From contig NW_024465777.1 of NCBI RefSeq assembly GCF_017591425.1, forward strand, positions 2,232,001-2,296,000: 64,000 bases of DNA, given 5' to 3'. The number at the start of each line of letters is the position of its first letter. Position 1 is the first letter of the stretch. Origin of the DNA: Ochotona curzoniae. Lineage: Eukaryota; Chordata; Mammalia; Lagomorpha; Ochotonidae. The translations under genes were made by a program, and so were the position numbers. This document shows, piece by piece, positions 1 through 10,918 of the stretch. The notes beneath the pieces were generated by a model, which did no database searches, was not told the origin of the DNA, and saw nothing but the letters and a program-made list of their open reading frames with translations.

Positions 1-208
1 TGATCACGCACCTGCGAGGGCAGAGGAAGATGGCCCAAGTGTCACCCAAAGGGGAGATCTGAATGGAGTTTCTAGCTCGTGGCTTGCACGTAGCCTAGCC
101 TCAACTATCGTAGCCATTTGAGGAGTGAGCCAATGCATAGATCTATCTCTGTCTCTTTTTCTCTCTGATAATTCATTTTCAATTAGATAAAGAAAATTAA
201 TCTTTAAA
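1..208 (+). mobile_element. C-type SINE, cut by window start
   Basis: The first bases read as the middle of a plus-strand SINE ('agatggcccaagtg'), followed by the 'ccatttgaggagtgagcca' segment, the pyrimidine-rich block and an A-rich tail. The 5' half lies outside the window. It is divergent, so an older copy. Confidence 0.8.
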
Positions 209-507
209 AAATTTATTTTTGTTGGGAAGGCAGCTTTTCAGAAAGAAGGAGAGACAGAAAGGCCTTCCATCCTCTGGTTCACTCCCTAAATGACCACAAC
301 ATCCAGAGATGGGCAGCGCCAGGAGATTCTTCTGGGTCTCCCACTGGGATGCAGGGACCCAAGCACTTGAGGCATTCTCCACTGCTTTCCCAGGAAGATT
401 ATTAGGGAGCTGGATGGGAAGTGGAGCAGTGGGACTCCAACCAAGGCCCATTTGGATGATGGTGCTGCAATGGAGGCTTAATTTGTGATGCCACAGCCCC
501 AGAAAAT
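209..507 (-). mobile_element. C-type SINE, minus strand
   Basis: It opens with the T-rich tail complement and 'ggaaggcagcttttcagaaag', then 'gttcactccctaaatgacc' and 'ctgctttcccagg'. It meets the preceding SINE tail to tail. Confidence 0.85.
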
Positions 508-515
508 ACACTTAA

Positions 516-1740
516 AAAAATTTTTTAAGCCCCAGCCTTTTGTCACTGCTTCCCCTGCCCCTCACCCCACCTCTCCCCTTCCCAGGGGAGATATCTCCTG
601 GCGGGGTGATGCCATGGCTTCAATGGGAGGGTTACAGGGGGCAGGGGATGCAGTGAAGGGGGTCATGGCAATGTCTCCTGGGTGTGTACCATGGCAGACG
701 CTGCCACCGTGCACAGCACTGGCTCCTGCTGCGATTGAACAAAGATAGTGGTGACCAAGGATAATAGGTGGGCCGGGGTGTGGGGCAGGGACTGGGTTGC
801 AGAGACAGCAAAGTCATGAGGTCATTTCTAGCTGCATGCTATCTTCCTAGGGACCCACGCTCCCCCCCCACCCCAGATGATGGATGTAGCTGTTCTCTAA
901 CAGGGAAAGTGGAAAACTTCTCGGCTTCCGTCAGCCAGCAGCTTCCATGGGCCTGGGGCAGGGGGAGGGGAGGGGAGGGGCGGCTCATGATGGAGGTGAT
1001 GACACCGGGAGGTCAATGCCATGGATGAAGCTTTGTGACCTGATTTTCCCTGCAGGTAGCGGGGGTCACTCCATGTCACCCAGGGCCACATGATCAAGAG
1101 AACACAACAGGAGTGCGAGGAGGGCACAGGCTTACCTGGGTGAGGTGGGGTGGGCAAGTGTGAGCGATGCCCGCGGGCTCTGGGCTATCCCGGGGGTCTC
1201 CAGTTGGCTAGCAGCAGTCCTGCAGGGTGCATGGGATGAAGTGGAGAAAGAGCATCCTAGCAAAACGGAGTAGTGTGCTTGGATGGGGAAGGGAGGGAGA
1301 GGACGCCTGTGCGTAGAAGTACAAGTCATAAAGCTGGAGAGGTGACAGGAAGGCGCTCTGGAGGTCTCTCCTGAGCTCAGCTGAGATCTTCTGGGTCTGT
1401 CCAGAGGGCCAGGGGAGCCTCGGGTGGGCTTTCAGCTTTGTGGTGTGGGCCGGCCAAAATGGTGAAGCCGGCAGGAAGAGGAGGCAGGAGCAGACCCTGG
1501 GGAGGGAGAAGGGAAGAGGTGAGGCAAGCAATCTGCCCCTCACCCCACCTGCTGGTCCTAAGCTCTAGTGCAGTGACCCTGAGCTCCAGGTGTGGCACAG
1601 TCACCTGCAGGGTCTCTGCTAAAACCCACTTGGCTGGGCCTCACTACGGACTTCTAGCAAATCTGGGCTGGGTTCCAAGAAGGTCTGTTGCCAGCAGGTT
1701 CCACAGTGAGGCTGAAGCTGCTGGCTGGGGGACCCCTCCT
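516..1740. other. unplaced sequence, no gene seen
   Basis: GC-rich with short G runs and C runs. No coding exon, RNA gene or repeat is recognised. A minus-strand donor-like CAG/GTAAGC lies near 1131-1139, but the open frame above it matches nothing known. Confidence 0.4.
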
Positions 1741-1744
1741 GGAG

Positions 1745-2035
1745 AACCACCGTCCAGATGCCCCCTCCCATTCTCACCCAGGGGCTTTGCACTTGCTTCT
1801 CCTGCTCTTCCCCACCTCTGAGTCACCTCCTCCAAGAAGCCTTCTTTGACTACCCATTGTGAAACAGTCCCTCCTTGTCTAGCCCCCTATCCTGAGGTCA
1901 CCACTAGGAATTGTCTGGTGTCTGCTTGGCTGTGACCAAAGTACAAGTGGGCACCAGTCAGGGATCTGTCCCCCGGGGGAGCCTAGGACAGTGCTTGGCG
2001 CACAGAACTGCTCAAGGATGTCTATGACATGAAAA
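1745..2035 (+). mobile_element. L2 LINE 3' end fragment
   Basis: The run 'cacctcctccaagaagcc', a later 'acagtgcttggcgcacagaa' and 'tgctcaaggatgtctatgac' follow the order of the L2 3' end. Divergence is high, as expected for a pre-eutherian element. Confidence 0.7.
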
Positions 2036-3411
2036 GCGGCCAAGGTGGCTTCGTGCACCCTGGACAGTCCTCTGGCAACAGCAGGTGGTCGCCCCTCCTA
2101 CCTACTAGGCAAAGCTCTCTGGGTATGGCCTGGAGTTACGGGCTGGGGCTGGAGCTCATCCTTCACAGGCAGGGCAGGGTGGGGTGAGAGAGAGTTGAAA
2201 ATAGGTGACCTTTTCAGGCAGGTGCAGGAGGAAGGAAGGGCCCATGGCCCCATCACAGCAGAGAGGCCCCGGGGAGCAGGGCCACCTGTCTGAGTCACAC
2301 CCATCAGTAAGTCAGCAGACCCCAGCAAGCCTGGGGGCGGCAGGTGCTGGGAGGAGGAAGCAGCCCATCCTGCCTCCCCCACAGAGCATCACAGAGGTCT
2401 GGGCAGGGCATGGGGACTTAGTTTCTCCGGCTGGGGAATGGGCACAGCGGGGAGGTTTGGGGCTTGAAGGGTGCTGAGCACCAGGTGCAGGTGTCTGCTT
2501 GCCCTTGATGACCTCACCCAGCTCTTCAGCTCTACCCCCTCGCACTCCCATCGCCTTGAGCTCTGTACCTGCCCTGCCTCTGCCTTTACCTGAGCGCTTT
2601 GCCCTCCTACCTCCCCTGCCCCCAATTGTCCCAGTGCCTGCTCTGCTCAGCAAGCTCTTTCGGCTGGACGTAGGCATAGAAAGAATGAGCACTTTGGACC
2701 CTCCCTGCCACTGATAGCTTTGATGACCTCAGTTTTCCTTGCTATATATTGGGTGTCTCAACCTTCTAGACCATAGCAAAGGTGAGACCATATTCTGACA
2801 GGTGCCGTCCTTCGCCACCCCTTCCCCTGCTCCGGGGGGCCAGCTGCTGCTGCCGCCCTGAAGCTCTGCAGAATGTGTTGAAATTCCAGTAATACCGACA
2901 GCTTTGGGCAGGTCTGCCAGGCAGCCTGGCTGAAGGCACAGACTGTGTCCCCACTCCTGACTGCACCCCAGTTGCTGGCTCAGTGCTAGGAGCAGGCCAG
3001 GAAGGTTGACAACGCACAAAACCCAGGCCAAGTACCCAGCTTGGGAAGAGCCATGCCTTAGCCGCCCTCCATCCATTCCATCAGGCCAGCCCTGGGAGGT
3101 GTCCTGCCCGAGGGACCTAGGTGAGGGATAAGGGTGGAGAGGTGGCTGGGACCCAGGTCCTGAGGCCCTTGAGTGCCTCACATGAAGTGGGTCATGGGGA
3201 GCCATGTGGGTTGTAGACAGGGAGGCCTCAGGGTCAACTGGGAGCTGGGCAGAGCTGAAATGGGGAAAAAGGACAAGGCAGATGGGCCATGCCCTGCTTT
3301 CCTGGGGAGGTGGGGGAATCACAGGAGGGCAGGTGCCATGGGCAGAGCCAGCAGGAATGGGAACTGGCTCCTGGCCACCTGAGTGGGCACTGGGTGGTGA
3401 GTATGGGGGCA
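2036..3411. other. unplaced sequence, no gene seen
   Basis: No recognised repeat or exon. A minus-strand open frame of 197 codons (2729-3322) has no domain I know and is treated as chance. A C/T-rich stretch near 2500-2640 may be very old L2. Confidence 0.35.
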
Positions 3412-3612
3412 GGACCCTGTTGTCTCACACAGGGCTGTGTGATCTTAGGCGAGTTCCTTTGCTTCTTTGAGTCCCAAGTTCCTCATCTGTGAAATGGGTT
3501 CATCACAGCACAGCTGCGTGGGCTGGCTGAGCAGTGAGCGGTCCATGAGGTCATGAAGACATGCAAAGCATTTCCCCAGGTCACAGTCCCGCGCATAGCA
3601 AGTGCCACAACG
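3412..3612 (+). mobile_element. MIR SINE fragment
   Basis: 'gctgtgtgatcttaggcgag' followed by 'cctcatctgtgaaatgggtt' is the MIR core order on the plus strand. A degraded 'gcatagcaagtgcc' end follows. Confidence 0.75.
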
Positions 3613-4029
3613 GCAGAGGGAGGCGTCCTTGTGGGTCCTCCTGGGATGATGTTTCAAGTCAGCGACAACGGTGCCCCTCCTGCAGGGCAGCCCCCAGCCC
3701 GGCCATTTCAGGTGGGCGCCCTTGGGTGATGTCTTTTTCTGTTTCCTGGTGGGGTGGGTGGGGACAGTAGTTGAGAGCGCAGGTGCCACCTCCTGTCCCT
3801 CCCTGTCTATTTCCAGCGTGGCTGCCTGAGACCTCTGCCAGGTGCGGGGATGAGTCAGAGTCAGGGTGAGAAGATGAAGTGGCCCTGGGCGCTCTCACCA
3901 CCTCCTTCCTTCAGCCTTTCCAGGGGTTCAGGGGGTGGGGTTGGACAAAGGGTGGGGGCAGAGGAAGTCTGGGCTAGAACCTCCAGCATGCCCCAAACCT
4001 GCCTCTTGGCTAGCTGGAGGTGGGGACAG

Positions 4030-4125
4030 GGACCATGGCCTACTGATTTCTGCTCTGTTATACCTAACAGACAACCAGAACTTGGCATGCGGTAGGCCTG
4101 CAGCAAGCATTCCCTGAGTAAACCA
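4030..4125 (+). mobile_element. L2 or MIR 3' tail fragment
   Basis: 'cttggcatgcggtaggcctg' and 'cattccctgagtaaacc' resemble the shared 'tggcacatagtaggtgctca' ending of old L2 elements. Confidence 0.45.
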
Positions 4126-4214
4126 ATGCTTGTGCAAGACTTTAAGAAGACAGAGTGCTCCTGTGTAGAGGTCATGGTGAGTGAAGGCTTCTGAGACACA
4201 AGGTGTGAACTGAA

Positions 4215-4350
4215 ATGCTGGACCTGCTTTTCCTTTGCTGTGTGACTTTGGCTAAACCACTCACCTTCTCTGAGGTTCGATTGCTTTATGATGATGAAGG
4301 AGGTTGTCTGGTGCAGAGAGCGCAGCCCAGTATGTGGCCCATGGAGGCAG
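4215..4350 (+). mobile_element. MIR SINE fragment
   Basis: 'gctgtgtgactttggctaaa' with 'ccttctctgaggttc' is a clear plus-strand MIR core. The 3' part is eroded. Confidence 0.7.
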
Positions 4351-4664
4351 CTGTAGACAGACCTGTAACCCAGCAGGAGGTTCAGCCACTGGGTCAGCTA
4401 CGATAGCAAGGGTTGGAATTGCACCCCCTGAAGAGAGCTGGGCTCAACTGCCCATCTGTAAAATGAAGGGCCAAGATCGAGTGCCCAGGGGGTCCTGCCA
4501 GCTCCTCCCAGTTGGGCCGAGGCAGGTGGCCATGGGCAGAGTCCTGTGTGCTGACCGCTCAGTGAGAGGCAGGACACAGATGACCTGGCTAGCTGCATCC
4601 CAGGTGGGCCCGGGCTCCGAGGAGGTGGTCAAGTGAGGGCTTCCTGACGCTGGCCCCATGAGCC

Positions 4665-4770
4665 CACAGAGACCAGCCTGGGGCCTCTGCAGGTTCAAAG
4701 GACATGTCCCAGGCACACAGCTAATGAGGCAGCAGGAGCTGGCAGCTGAGCCCACACCTGGCTGCCTCCA
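4665..4770 (-). mobile_element. MIR SINE fragment
   Basis: 'ggcacacagctaatgaggca' followed by 'ctgagcccacacctggctg' matches the minus-strand MIR core order. Confidence 0.55.
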
Positions 4771-4837
4771 AGATCAAGGCTGCCCCCATGGCCCCATGCA
4801 CCTGTCCTGCAGTCTGTCCCTGTGGTGCACTTGCAGC

Positions 4838-4965
4838 AGGCATTATTTACGCACTCCTCCTTTTATGAATGCAGAAACAGGCCAGAGAGCAGGAGGCACT
4901 CTGCCAGGCGCACTCAGCTGTGCAGTAGAGGAGCCAAAACCTGACCTTGGTTCTCCTATCCCTGG
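4838..4965 (-). mobile_element. MIR SINE fragment
   Basis: 'ttttatgaatgcagaaacag', then 'cgcactcagctg' and 'gagccaaaacctgacc', follow the minus-strand MIR order. Confidence 0.6.
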
Positions 4966-5199
4966 GCCTTTCCTGCCACAGCTGGGGGACTCTCACAAGC
5001 CACTTCCTCCACCACCTGGACCTCACCACCCACCCACTGTCCTCTCCAAGTCCCCACCACATTGTCCTCCCATCCCCCCTCCCCCTTGGCTTGGACCGGG
5101 TTTCCTCTTGTCCCCCCATCTCACCCTTGTCTATTGCGTTCTTTCAGTTTCTTGACCAATATTTTACTGGATGTCCTAGTTCTTCCCATTTGGTTACTA

Positions 5200-5485
5200 A
5201 ACTTTCCTTTATTTTCATTTTACTTGGAAGGCAGGGAGGCAGAGAACTAGATAGAGATCTTCCATCCTTTGATTTATTCACCTCAAAGTGGCCAGGAGCC
5301 TGAAGCTCCATCCAGGTGTCCTGCGTGAGAGGCAGAGGCTCAAGCACTTGAACCATCACCACCTGCCACTTCCAGCATGCGTATCAACAGGAAACCGACC
5401 GGAAGCAGAGGGACTGGGACTGGAGACAGGCACTCCGATTGGGGATGTGGGCATCCCAGGCAGCACCCCAGTTTCCAGCATCAGG
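5200..5485 (-). mobile_element. C-type SINE, minus strand, old
   Basis: 'acttggaaggcagggaggca', 'gagatcttccatcctttgat' and a final 'gatgtgggcatcccaggca' mark a divergent minus-strand copy. Confidence 0.75.
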
Positions 5486-5494
5486 AATACAGAA

Positions 5495-6060
5495 AGAAAA
5501 ATAAAACAAAGACCCTACCCACAACAGTGTTTCGGTCTAGTGTTGATCGGTGCAGGGGGAAGGCAGACCATACACAGAGAATCCAAATGGGTGCTGTTGG
5601 GAGGGTTGGGCTTGTAAATGTTTAATGGGAATACAGAGTGCCAGGTGCCCACCCAGAGGCGGAAGCGAGTGTGTTGGAAAGCTAGGCCTGGGAGAACAGG
5701 GCTGCTCACCCTTGGGAGACAGCCAGGAGGGTTTTTTGAAAGAGGGTCATACAGGAAGGTATCCCCAAAGACAAAGGCTGTCTGATTTGAGCCACTCCGC
5801 AAAGTGGATCAGACCGAGAAGTGGACGAACAGTACTGCTAAGGTAGGGAGTGTGACGCAAGTATAAGGCACCAGGAGTGGAGAGGTGGAGCCAGATGGTG
5901 AAAAACTTGGACTTGAGCCTGAGGGTGATGGGGAGCCTTTGAGTGTTATTGAGTAGTTGGAGGGACCCCTGCAAACAGAACTTAGAGCCCTCACCGCGGT
6001 GACAGTGCTGGGGACTGGAGAACCCAGGCAGGACAACGTCTGGTTTAGGCTGGTGCTGGG
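5495..6060 (-). mobile_element. L2 LINE fragment
   Basis: The 'aacaaagaccctacccac' phrase and, 350 bases on, 'gggtgatggggagcctttga' occur in the order of the L2 3' region read in reverse. The 258-codon minus-strand open frame at 5747-6523 largely overlaps this repeat. Confidence 0.55.
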
Positions 6061-6434
6061 GGACAGGGGTGTCGGAGCTTAGTTCCCCCCCAAGGAACAT
6101 ATAAACACCCAGAACTGGACCCAGCAGGCTGTTGGGGGTGGGTCCTGGAGGCAGTAGGAGAGAGGCAGTCTCCGGGTCTGAACCAGAGCGAACCAGACAG
6201 GTCCTGGTCTGGAGCTGGGCAGAAGGGGGTAGGTAGTTAAAGGGGTTTGACTTGGCAACGTCACACAAAGGAATTGAAGGTGGTGCTGTACCCATGACCA
6301 AGCTGGGTCCTATGCCAGAGCTAGAGAAAGAGAACCTCACGCCTGGCTTCTGGCTTTTATAAGGTAGCACTCCCTGCATGCTAAGAGCGACACAGCTGGT
6401 CTCCTGAAGTGGCCACAGCGCTGCCTGAGCAGAT

Positions 6435-6585
6435 ACCGTCGTGATTCCTGTTTCATTGGTGAGGGACCTGAAGCGTGGAGATGCCAAAGTCAGCGGCTGT
6501 GGGCCGCACATTGACCTTGACATTGAGCTGGATCAGACCCAAGCCTGTGTGCTCCACTACGCTCTCAGCATTGTGCTGTGCGGTA
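6435..6585 (-). mobile_element. MIR SINE fragment
   Basis: 'ttcattggtgagggacctga', then 'ggatcagacccaagcctgtg' and 'ctccactacgctctca', track the minus-strand MIR consensus nearly end to end. Confidence 0.65.
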
Positions 6586-6692
6586 ACTGTGGAAAAGGAA
6601 ACCTGGGAGCCCTGCTGGGGGCTGTCCTTGCCAATCTGTGGGGCACTGTCATGACTTCTGTCAACTGCATGCCCCCACGAAGGAGAGGACTC

Positions 6693-7000
6693 CTTTTTTT
6701 TTTAATTAAAATTTTTTTTTCACTATTTTATTCATTTGAAAGGCAGAAATGAGAGAGAGAGAGAGCAAGAGAGATTTCCCAATCACTGGTTCACTGTTAA
6801 ATGCCTGCACAGCCACTGGAGGTGCCAGGAACTTGGGACCCCAGCAGGGTCTCTCAGGTGGATGACAGCTGCCCAAGAACTTGAGCTATCACTTGCTTCT
6901 TCCTAAGATGTATATGAGCAGAAATACTGGACTTGGAAGCAAAGATAGGATTCAAACCCAGGACTGTGGCTGGATGTGAGCACCCCAAATGGCACCTCCC
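6693..7000 (-). mobile_element. C-type SINE, minus strand, old
   Basis: A T-rich head is followed by 'tcatttgaaaggcagaaatg', a GA-rich run, 'ggttcactgttaaatgcc' and 'ggatgtgagcacccca'. Confidence 0.8.
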
Positions 7001-7500
7001 ACCAGCCCCTGCCCTGGTACCGAGGACAGTGTGGGATGGGACCGTGCTGTGGTTTCAATGTTTGTGTTGTCTCCAAAATTCAGGTTGTAGCCTGTTCCCA
7101 ATGTGACAGGAACAAGCCTGAAATGAGCATGTGAGAGGGGTGAGGGAAAGCCTTGAATACTGGTGGGTCTGCCTTCAGCCCGGGATTTGGCTCAACTCTT
7201 GCTGTTCTATCCCTTATTGCACGTGGGAACACAGCGGTCCTCCCCTCTGGAGGACACCGCAGTCCAGGCCCTCCACAGACACAGGGTTCATCAGGATTTT
7301 GACCTTGAAGAAATAGTTGTGGTTGTTTGTAGCCAGTCTGGGATTTTATCAGCATGGACTGACTCAGGGTCTAGTGTCGCATGTGGGGTCTGACACATGG
7401 TAGGCATTTTGGCTTGCAGTAAACTTTTTGTGAAAAGGGGACTTGGCTGTAGGAAATTAATTGTGTGTAAGAACTTTCAGTGCATCTAAAGTCTAATGGT

Positions 7501-7615
7501 TTGGCACACAGTGGGCATGCGGGGTCTGGCACGTGGTGGGCATGCGGCATCTTGCATGTGGTGGGCGTGTGGGGTCTGGTGTACAGTGGGCATGCGGGTC
7601 TGGCACATGGTGGAT
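7501..7615. repeat. minisatellite, 25-bp unit, about 4.6 copies
   Basis: A unit of the form tctggcacgtggtgggcatg + cgggg repeats from the first ggcacacagtgggcatgcgg to tctggcacatggtgga. Neighbouring units differ at 2-6 bases. A stray, similar unit lies upstream at about 7377-7410. Confidence 0.8.
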
Positions 7616-7710
7616 TGTTGACTTCATTCTTTGAATCCCCAAACCTTGGCTTGATGCTCCACGTGTACTTCCTGCGATAGCTCAGGGTACACCTAACAGG
7701 CGCTGCATAA

Positions 7711-8049
7711 GTTTTTCTTTTTTTTTTTAAACATTTATTTAGTTTTATTGCAAAGTCAGATATACAGAGAGGAGGAGAGAGACAGGAAGATCTTCCATCT
7801 GATGATTCACTCCCCAAGTGACTGCAATGGTTGGAGCTACACCAATCAAATGCCTTGAGTCAGGAGCTTCATATAGGTCTCCCACGAGGGTGCAGGATCC
7901 CAAGTCTTTGGGCCATCCTCAACTGCTTTCCCAGGCCAGAAGCAGGGAGCTGGTTGGGGAGCGGGGCTGCCAGGATTAGAACCGGCCCCCATATGGAATC
8001 CTGGCACGTTTAAGGTGAGAACTTCAGCCGCTAGGCCACCATGCCGGGC
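7711..8049 (-). mobile_element. C-type SINE, minus strand, young
   Basis: Full-length copy from the T-rich head and 'gcaaagtcagatatacagag' to 'ccaccatgccgggcc'. An imperfect TSD of about 18 bases is visible (gctgcataagtttttctt before, gctccataaatttttctt after). Confidence 0.9.
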
Positions 8050-8050
8050 C

Positions 8051-8714
8051 AGCTCCATAAATTTTTCTTCATTGATTGAGCAAAGTATGACCAAACAAAA
8101 GAGTGAGGACCCGCGGAATCTGCAGTTCTCCTGGACTCTGCAGCTGACGCTCTCGATGGATGTGTCTGACCTTCACATTCCCGATGAGATGAGCCCAGCC
8201 TTGGCCACTCCAGCACTCCTGGCAACAGCCAGGGCAGACAACGACACCGCCACCGGAGGCTCCCTGCCATGCACAGGACAGGCAGCAGGAGTGAGCACGC
8301 AAGCTGTGGCTGACATTAGTACAGGGTTGTCTCTGTGCTGGCTCCATCAAGACAACAACTGTGCCTGCAGTGTTTTCCAGATATCAGGCCGCGGCTACAA
8401 GAGGATCAGACAGCCCTTCCTGAGCCAGCGTTGTGGAGGGAGGAACAGGAAATGAAACAATTAAGGATGCATCTTAAGCCTGAGAACACAGTCTACATGT
8501 GCCAGGAAGAGTGCTGGGCTGGGGTGCTGTGTTGGGGAGTGGGTGTGGGTGGCAAAAAAGTGGGGTGTCTCTCAGCACAGACTTCCAGGCTTCACGGAAA
8601 TGCTTTTATTCAGGCTACAATCAGAGCACGGGAAGGAATGCACCTTGCACAATCACAGGAAAGGGCACACGTGGCCTAAGGAACAGCGAGACAGAAAGCC
8701 CAGACTTTAGGAAT
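8051..8714. other. unplaced sequence, no gene seen
   Basis: A plus-strand open frame of 146 codons at 8015-8455 begins inside the upstream SINE and matches no family I know. No repeat is recognised. Confidence 0.35.
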
Positions 8715-8748
8715 TGAAAAGAAAAAAAAAAAAAAAGAAAGAAAGAAA
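8715..8748. repeat. A-rich / GAAA simple repeat
   Basis: A run of 15 A is followed by several GAAA units. No SINE body is attached, so it may be the tail of a lost retrocopy. Confidence 0.8.
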
Positions 8749-8805
8749 CTTTAAACAAGCAAATCAGTATAACAAGTGTAATTCTTTAGGTATTCATAGT
8801 GATGC

Positions 8806-8910
8806 ATTAATTTGATCATTCAACGAATCCAGTCCCTTAAGGAATGGCCCTGTGCTAGGCCCTGGGGGTCCAACAGTACGGCATGCAAGCAACATTCTTG
8901 CCACACCCAC
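8806..8910 (-). mobile_element. L2 LINE 3' end fragment
   Basis: 'gatcattcaacgaatccag' and 'ggccctgtgctaggccctgg' match the reversed L2 3' end. Confidence 0.65.
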
Positions 8911-9664
8911 ATCCAGGCCTGGCACCCCATGGGGTGGAGCAGCTCTCCAGTTTGCAAAGGACTCCCCAGTGCGCCTCGGATCCCCAGGGAGTCCAAACAA
9001 ACTGCGAGGCTCTGGTATTCCAGGCAACCCTCCAGCCACAGGCAGCTCCCTGCTCCCAGCCCAGAGCGGGAGGCTACTCTGCTTCCTGCCTCCCCTCCCC
9101 CACCCACCTGGGCACAGAGGGTCTTTCATCCATTGTTACTGCTTCCTGCCCATCCATCTCCAGCTGCTGAGCTGAGCCCAGCACATTTACACTGACAAGC
9201 AGCTGCTTTCTCCAAGAGATCCCGGAGGGGGCTACGGAGGGGCGTGGCCTTGGGTGGGGAGAGGCTGGACAGGGGGAGGACTACAGCCTTCAGTGCTGAA
9301 GAGTGTCCTGTCCTGGGGAGGTGTTGGACCAGGAGCAGGCTCCGCCCCTCTAGCCAGGGGAGTGACTAATGACCCTTGTCACCTCTGGACCTGGCTCACC
9401 CAGGACTGGGTCTTCTCCGGCCCCACGTAGCATGGTTGGGATGAGCCCCACCATCTCCACCCACTGCTGGCTGCAGGGGCTGGGATGAGTTCCTGGAACT
9501 CTCTAGGCCTCAGTGTCCTCACTTGAGAAGTGGATCTGTCAGTTCAGGCCATGCCCAGCAGAGTGATGGGGAGAGTGACCATGATCACAAGATGCCTGGA
9601 CGCACCACGCCAGAAAATGGAATGTGTTCTCTGGGGGCTTCGGTTCTAAGCAGGACAGATAAAG
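8911..9664. other. unplaced GC-rich sequence
   Basis: It includes a GC-box-like 'ggggcgtggccttggg' near 9240 and 'ctccgcccctc' near 9340. The latter is a GC-box core on the minus strand. A weak MIR-like phrase lies at 9500-9535. No exon is supported. Confidence 0.35.
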
Positions 9665-9932
9665 GGTGGGTGTTGGGCAGCTGGGGTGAGTGACTGCCTG
9701 AGATGCCGGAGTGTGCAGGTTTGAGTCCAGCTCTGACTCCAGCTTCCTTCCAAGGGACAACCCTGAGAGATGAGGGCTCAAGGACTTGGGTCCCCGCTGA
9801 GTGGGCAATTTGGGTTGCATTCCCTGCTCGTGGCCTCGGTCAGACCCCACTCCAGCTGTTGTGGGCATTCAGGGTGTGAACCAGTGAATGGAGGATCTCT
9901 GTCTGCTTGTCTCTATCTTTCAAATGAAAAAA
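9665..9932 (+). mobile_element. C-type SINE, plus strand, old
   Basis: 'gcaggtttgagtccagctct', 'gggcattcagggtgtgaac' and the 'tctctatctttcaaatgaaa' ending identify a divergent copy. Confidence 0.75.
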
Positions 9933-9984
9933 ACCAACAAGCAACAGAAAGTAGGACACTTACAAGGCGGCTCCTGTGAAAGGA

Positions 9985-10080
9985 CACTTGATTGAGCAAA
10001 TGCTGTGTGCTGGCTGCGAGGCTGAAGATGAGGAACCACAGACCTAGTTCCTGTTCTCAGGTGAAGCAGTCAAGCAGGAC
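9985..10080 (-). mobile_element. L2 LINE 3' end fragment
   Basis: 'ttgagcaaatgctgtgtgct' and 'cctagttcctgttctcagg' resemble the reversed L2 3' end. Confidence 0.5.
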
Positions 10081-10306
10081 CTGGTGCCACAGCTTAATTG
10101 GCTAATTCTCGCCTTGCAAGTGCCAGCATCCTATATAGGCACGGGCTCATATCCCAGCTGCTCCACTTCCCATCCAGCTCCCTGCTTGTGGCCTGGGAAA
10201 GCAGTTGAGGATGGCCCAAAGCCTGGGGACCCTGTACCACGTGGAAGGGCTGGAAGAAGCTCCTGGTTTTGGATTGGGTCAGCTGTGGTCATTGTCCACA
10301 TCTTCC
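10081..10306 (+). mobile_element. C-type SINE, plus strand, 3' truncated
   Basis: A clear body runs from 'ttaattggctaattctcgcc' through 'cccatccagctccctgcttg' to 'tggattgggtcagctg'. The pyrimidine block and tail are missing. Confidence 0.85.
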
Positions 10307-10369
10307 ATTGCTCCGTTCGTTATATCCAAAATGGGATGGTGACACCTGCAGGTGGAGGATTAGCCTGTT

Positions 10370-10680
10370 ACAGCCTCCAGTCATATCTTAAATGCTTTTC
10401 TTGAAGACATTTCTTAGCTTTATAACAGTGCAAAAGCAAGACACACTCAGTAGAAAGCCTACTTTAAATTTTGAGCTTCAGTCTTTGCCTGGCTCATGAC
10501 AGGCAGTACTGCCCTCTCACAGCCAGCCAGAGCCATGGTCCAGACTGACGTTTAGCAGGGCTCAATGCCGCTGTGCTGGGGTGGTGGGGTGGTGAAACAC
10601 CTTTTCTGTTCGTGTGATTTTCAATGTGAGTTTCTTGGGGTGAAACCGCATGGTAAGTGGAGGGGCACTTGTGACAGAAG
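10370..10680 (+). mobile_element. Tigger-like DNA transposon fossil
   Basis: Near 10460 'ttttgagcttcagtctttgc', then 'tgacaggcagtactgccctc', and near 10615 'gattttcaatgtgagtttct' with 'catggtaagtggaggggca', occur in the order of the 3' part of Tigger (TcMar) elements. The last phrase corresponds to the terminal 'cgtaagtcgaggagca'. It encodes nothing. Confidence 0.6.
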
Positions 10681-10689
10681 GCTGCAGTG

Positions 10690-10801
10690 TGAGGAGAGTA
10701 CTGTGACTGAGCACTGACTATGGGGAGGGTACTATAATTGAGCACCTACTCTGGGGAGGGTACTGGACTGAGCACCAACCGTGGGAAGGGTACTGGGATT
10801 G
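10690..10801. repeat. minisatellite, about 31-bp unit, 3.5 copies
   Basis: Successive units share ggggagggtactataattga + gcacctactct, with the last unit cut short at about 10801. It directly abuts the Tigger fossil. Confidence 0.75.
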
Positions 10802-10824
10802 TTTTTTTAACCCCTCGGTCCTCA

Positions 10825-10918
10825 CTCAGCTACCAAGTCTACTAAGTACCTGTTATGTGCAAGGTGCTAGGTGCTGAGGACTCTGGTTCCCCTGGAGCTC
10901 AGTACTTACTAAGATGCA
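10825..10918 (-). mobile_element. L2 LINE 3' end fragment
   Basis: 'taagtacctgttatgtgcaa' followed by 'ggtgctaggtgctgaggact' is a well-preserved reversed L2 ending. Confidence 0.7.

Noticed and set aside
1131..1139. Minus-strand donor CAG/GTAAGC as proof of an exon at 1140-1330
   Set aside because: An isolated donor match; the adjacent open frame has no recognised homology and no clear acceptor.
5747..6523. 258-codon minus-strand open frame, the longest in the window
   Set aside because: It overlaps reversed L2 and MIR sequence and has no recognised domain or exon structure.
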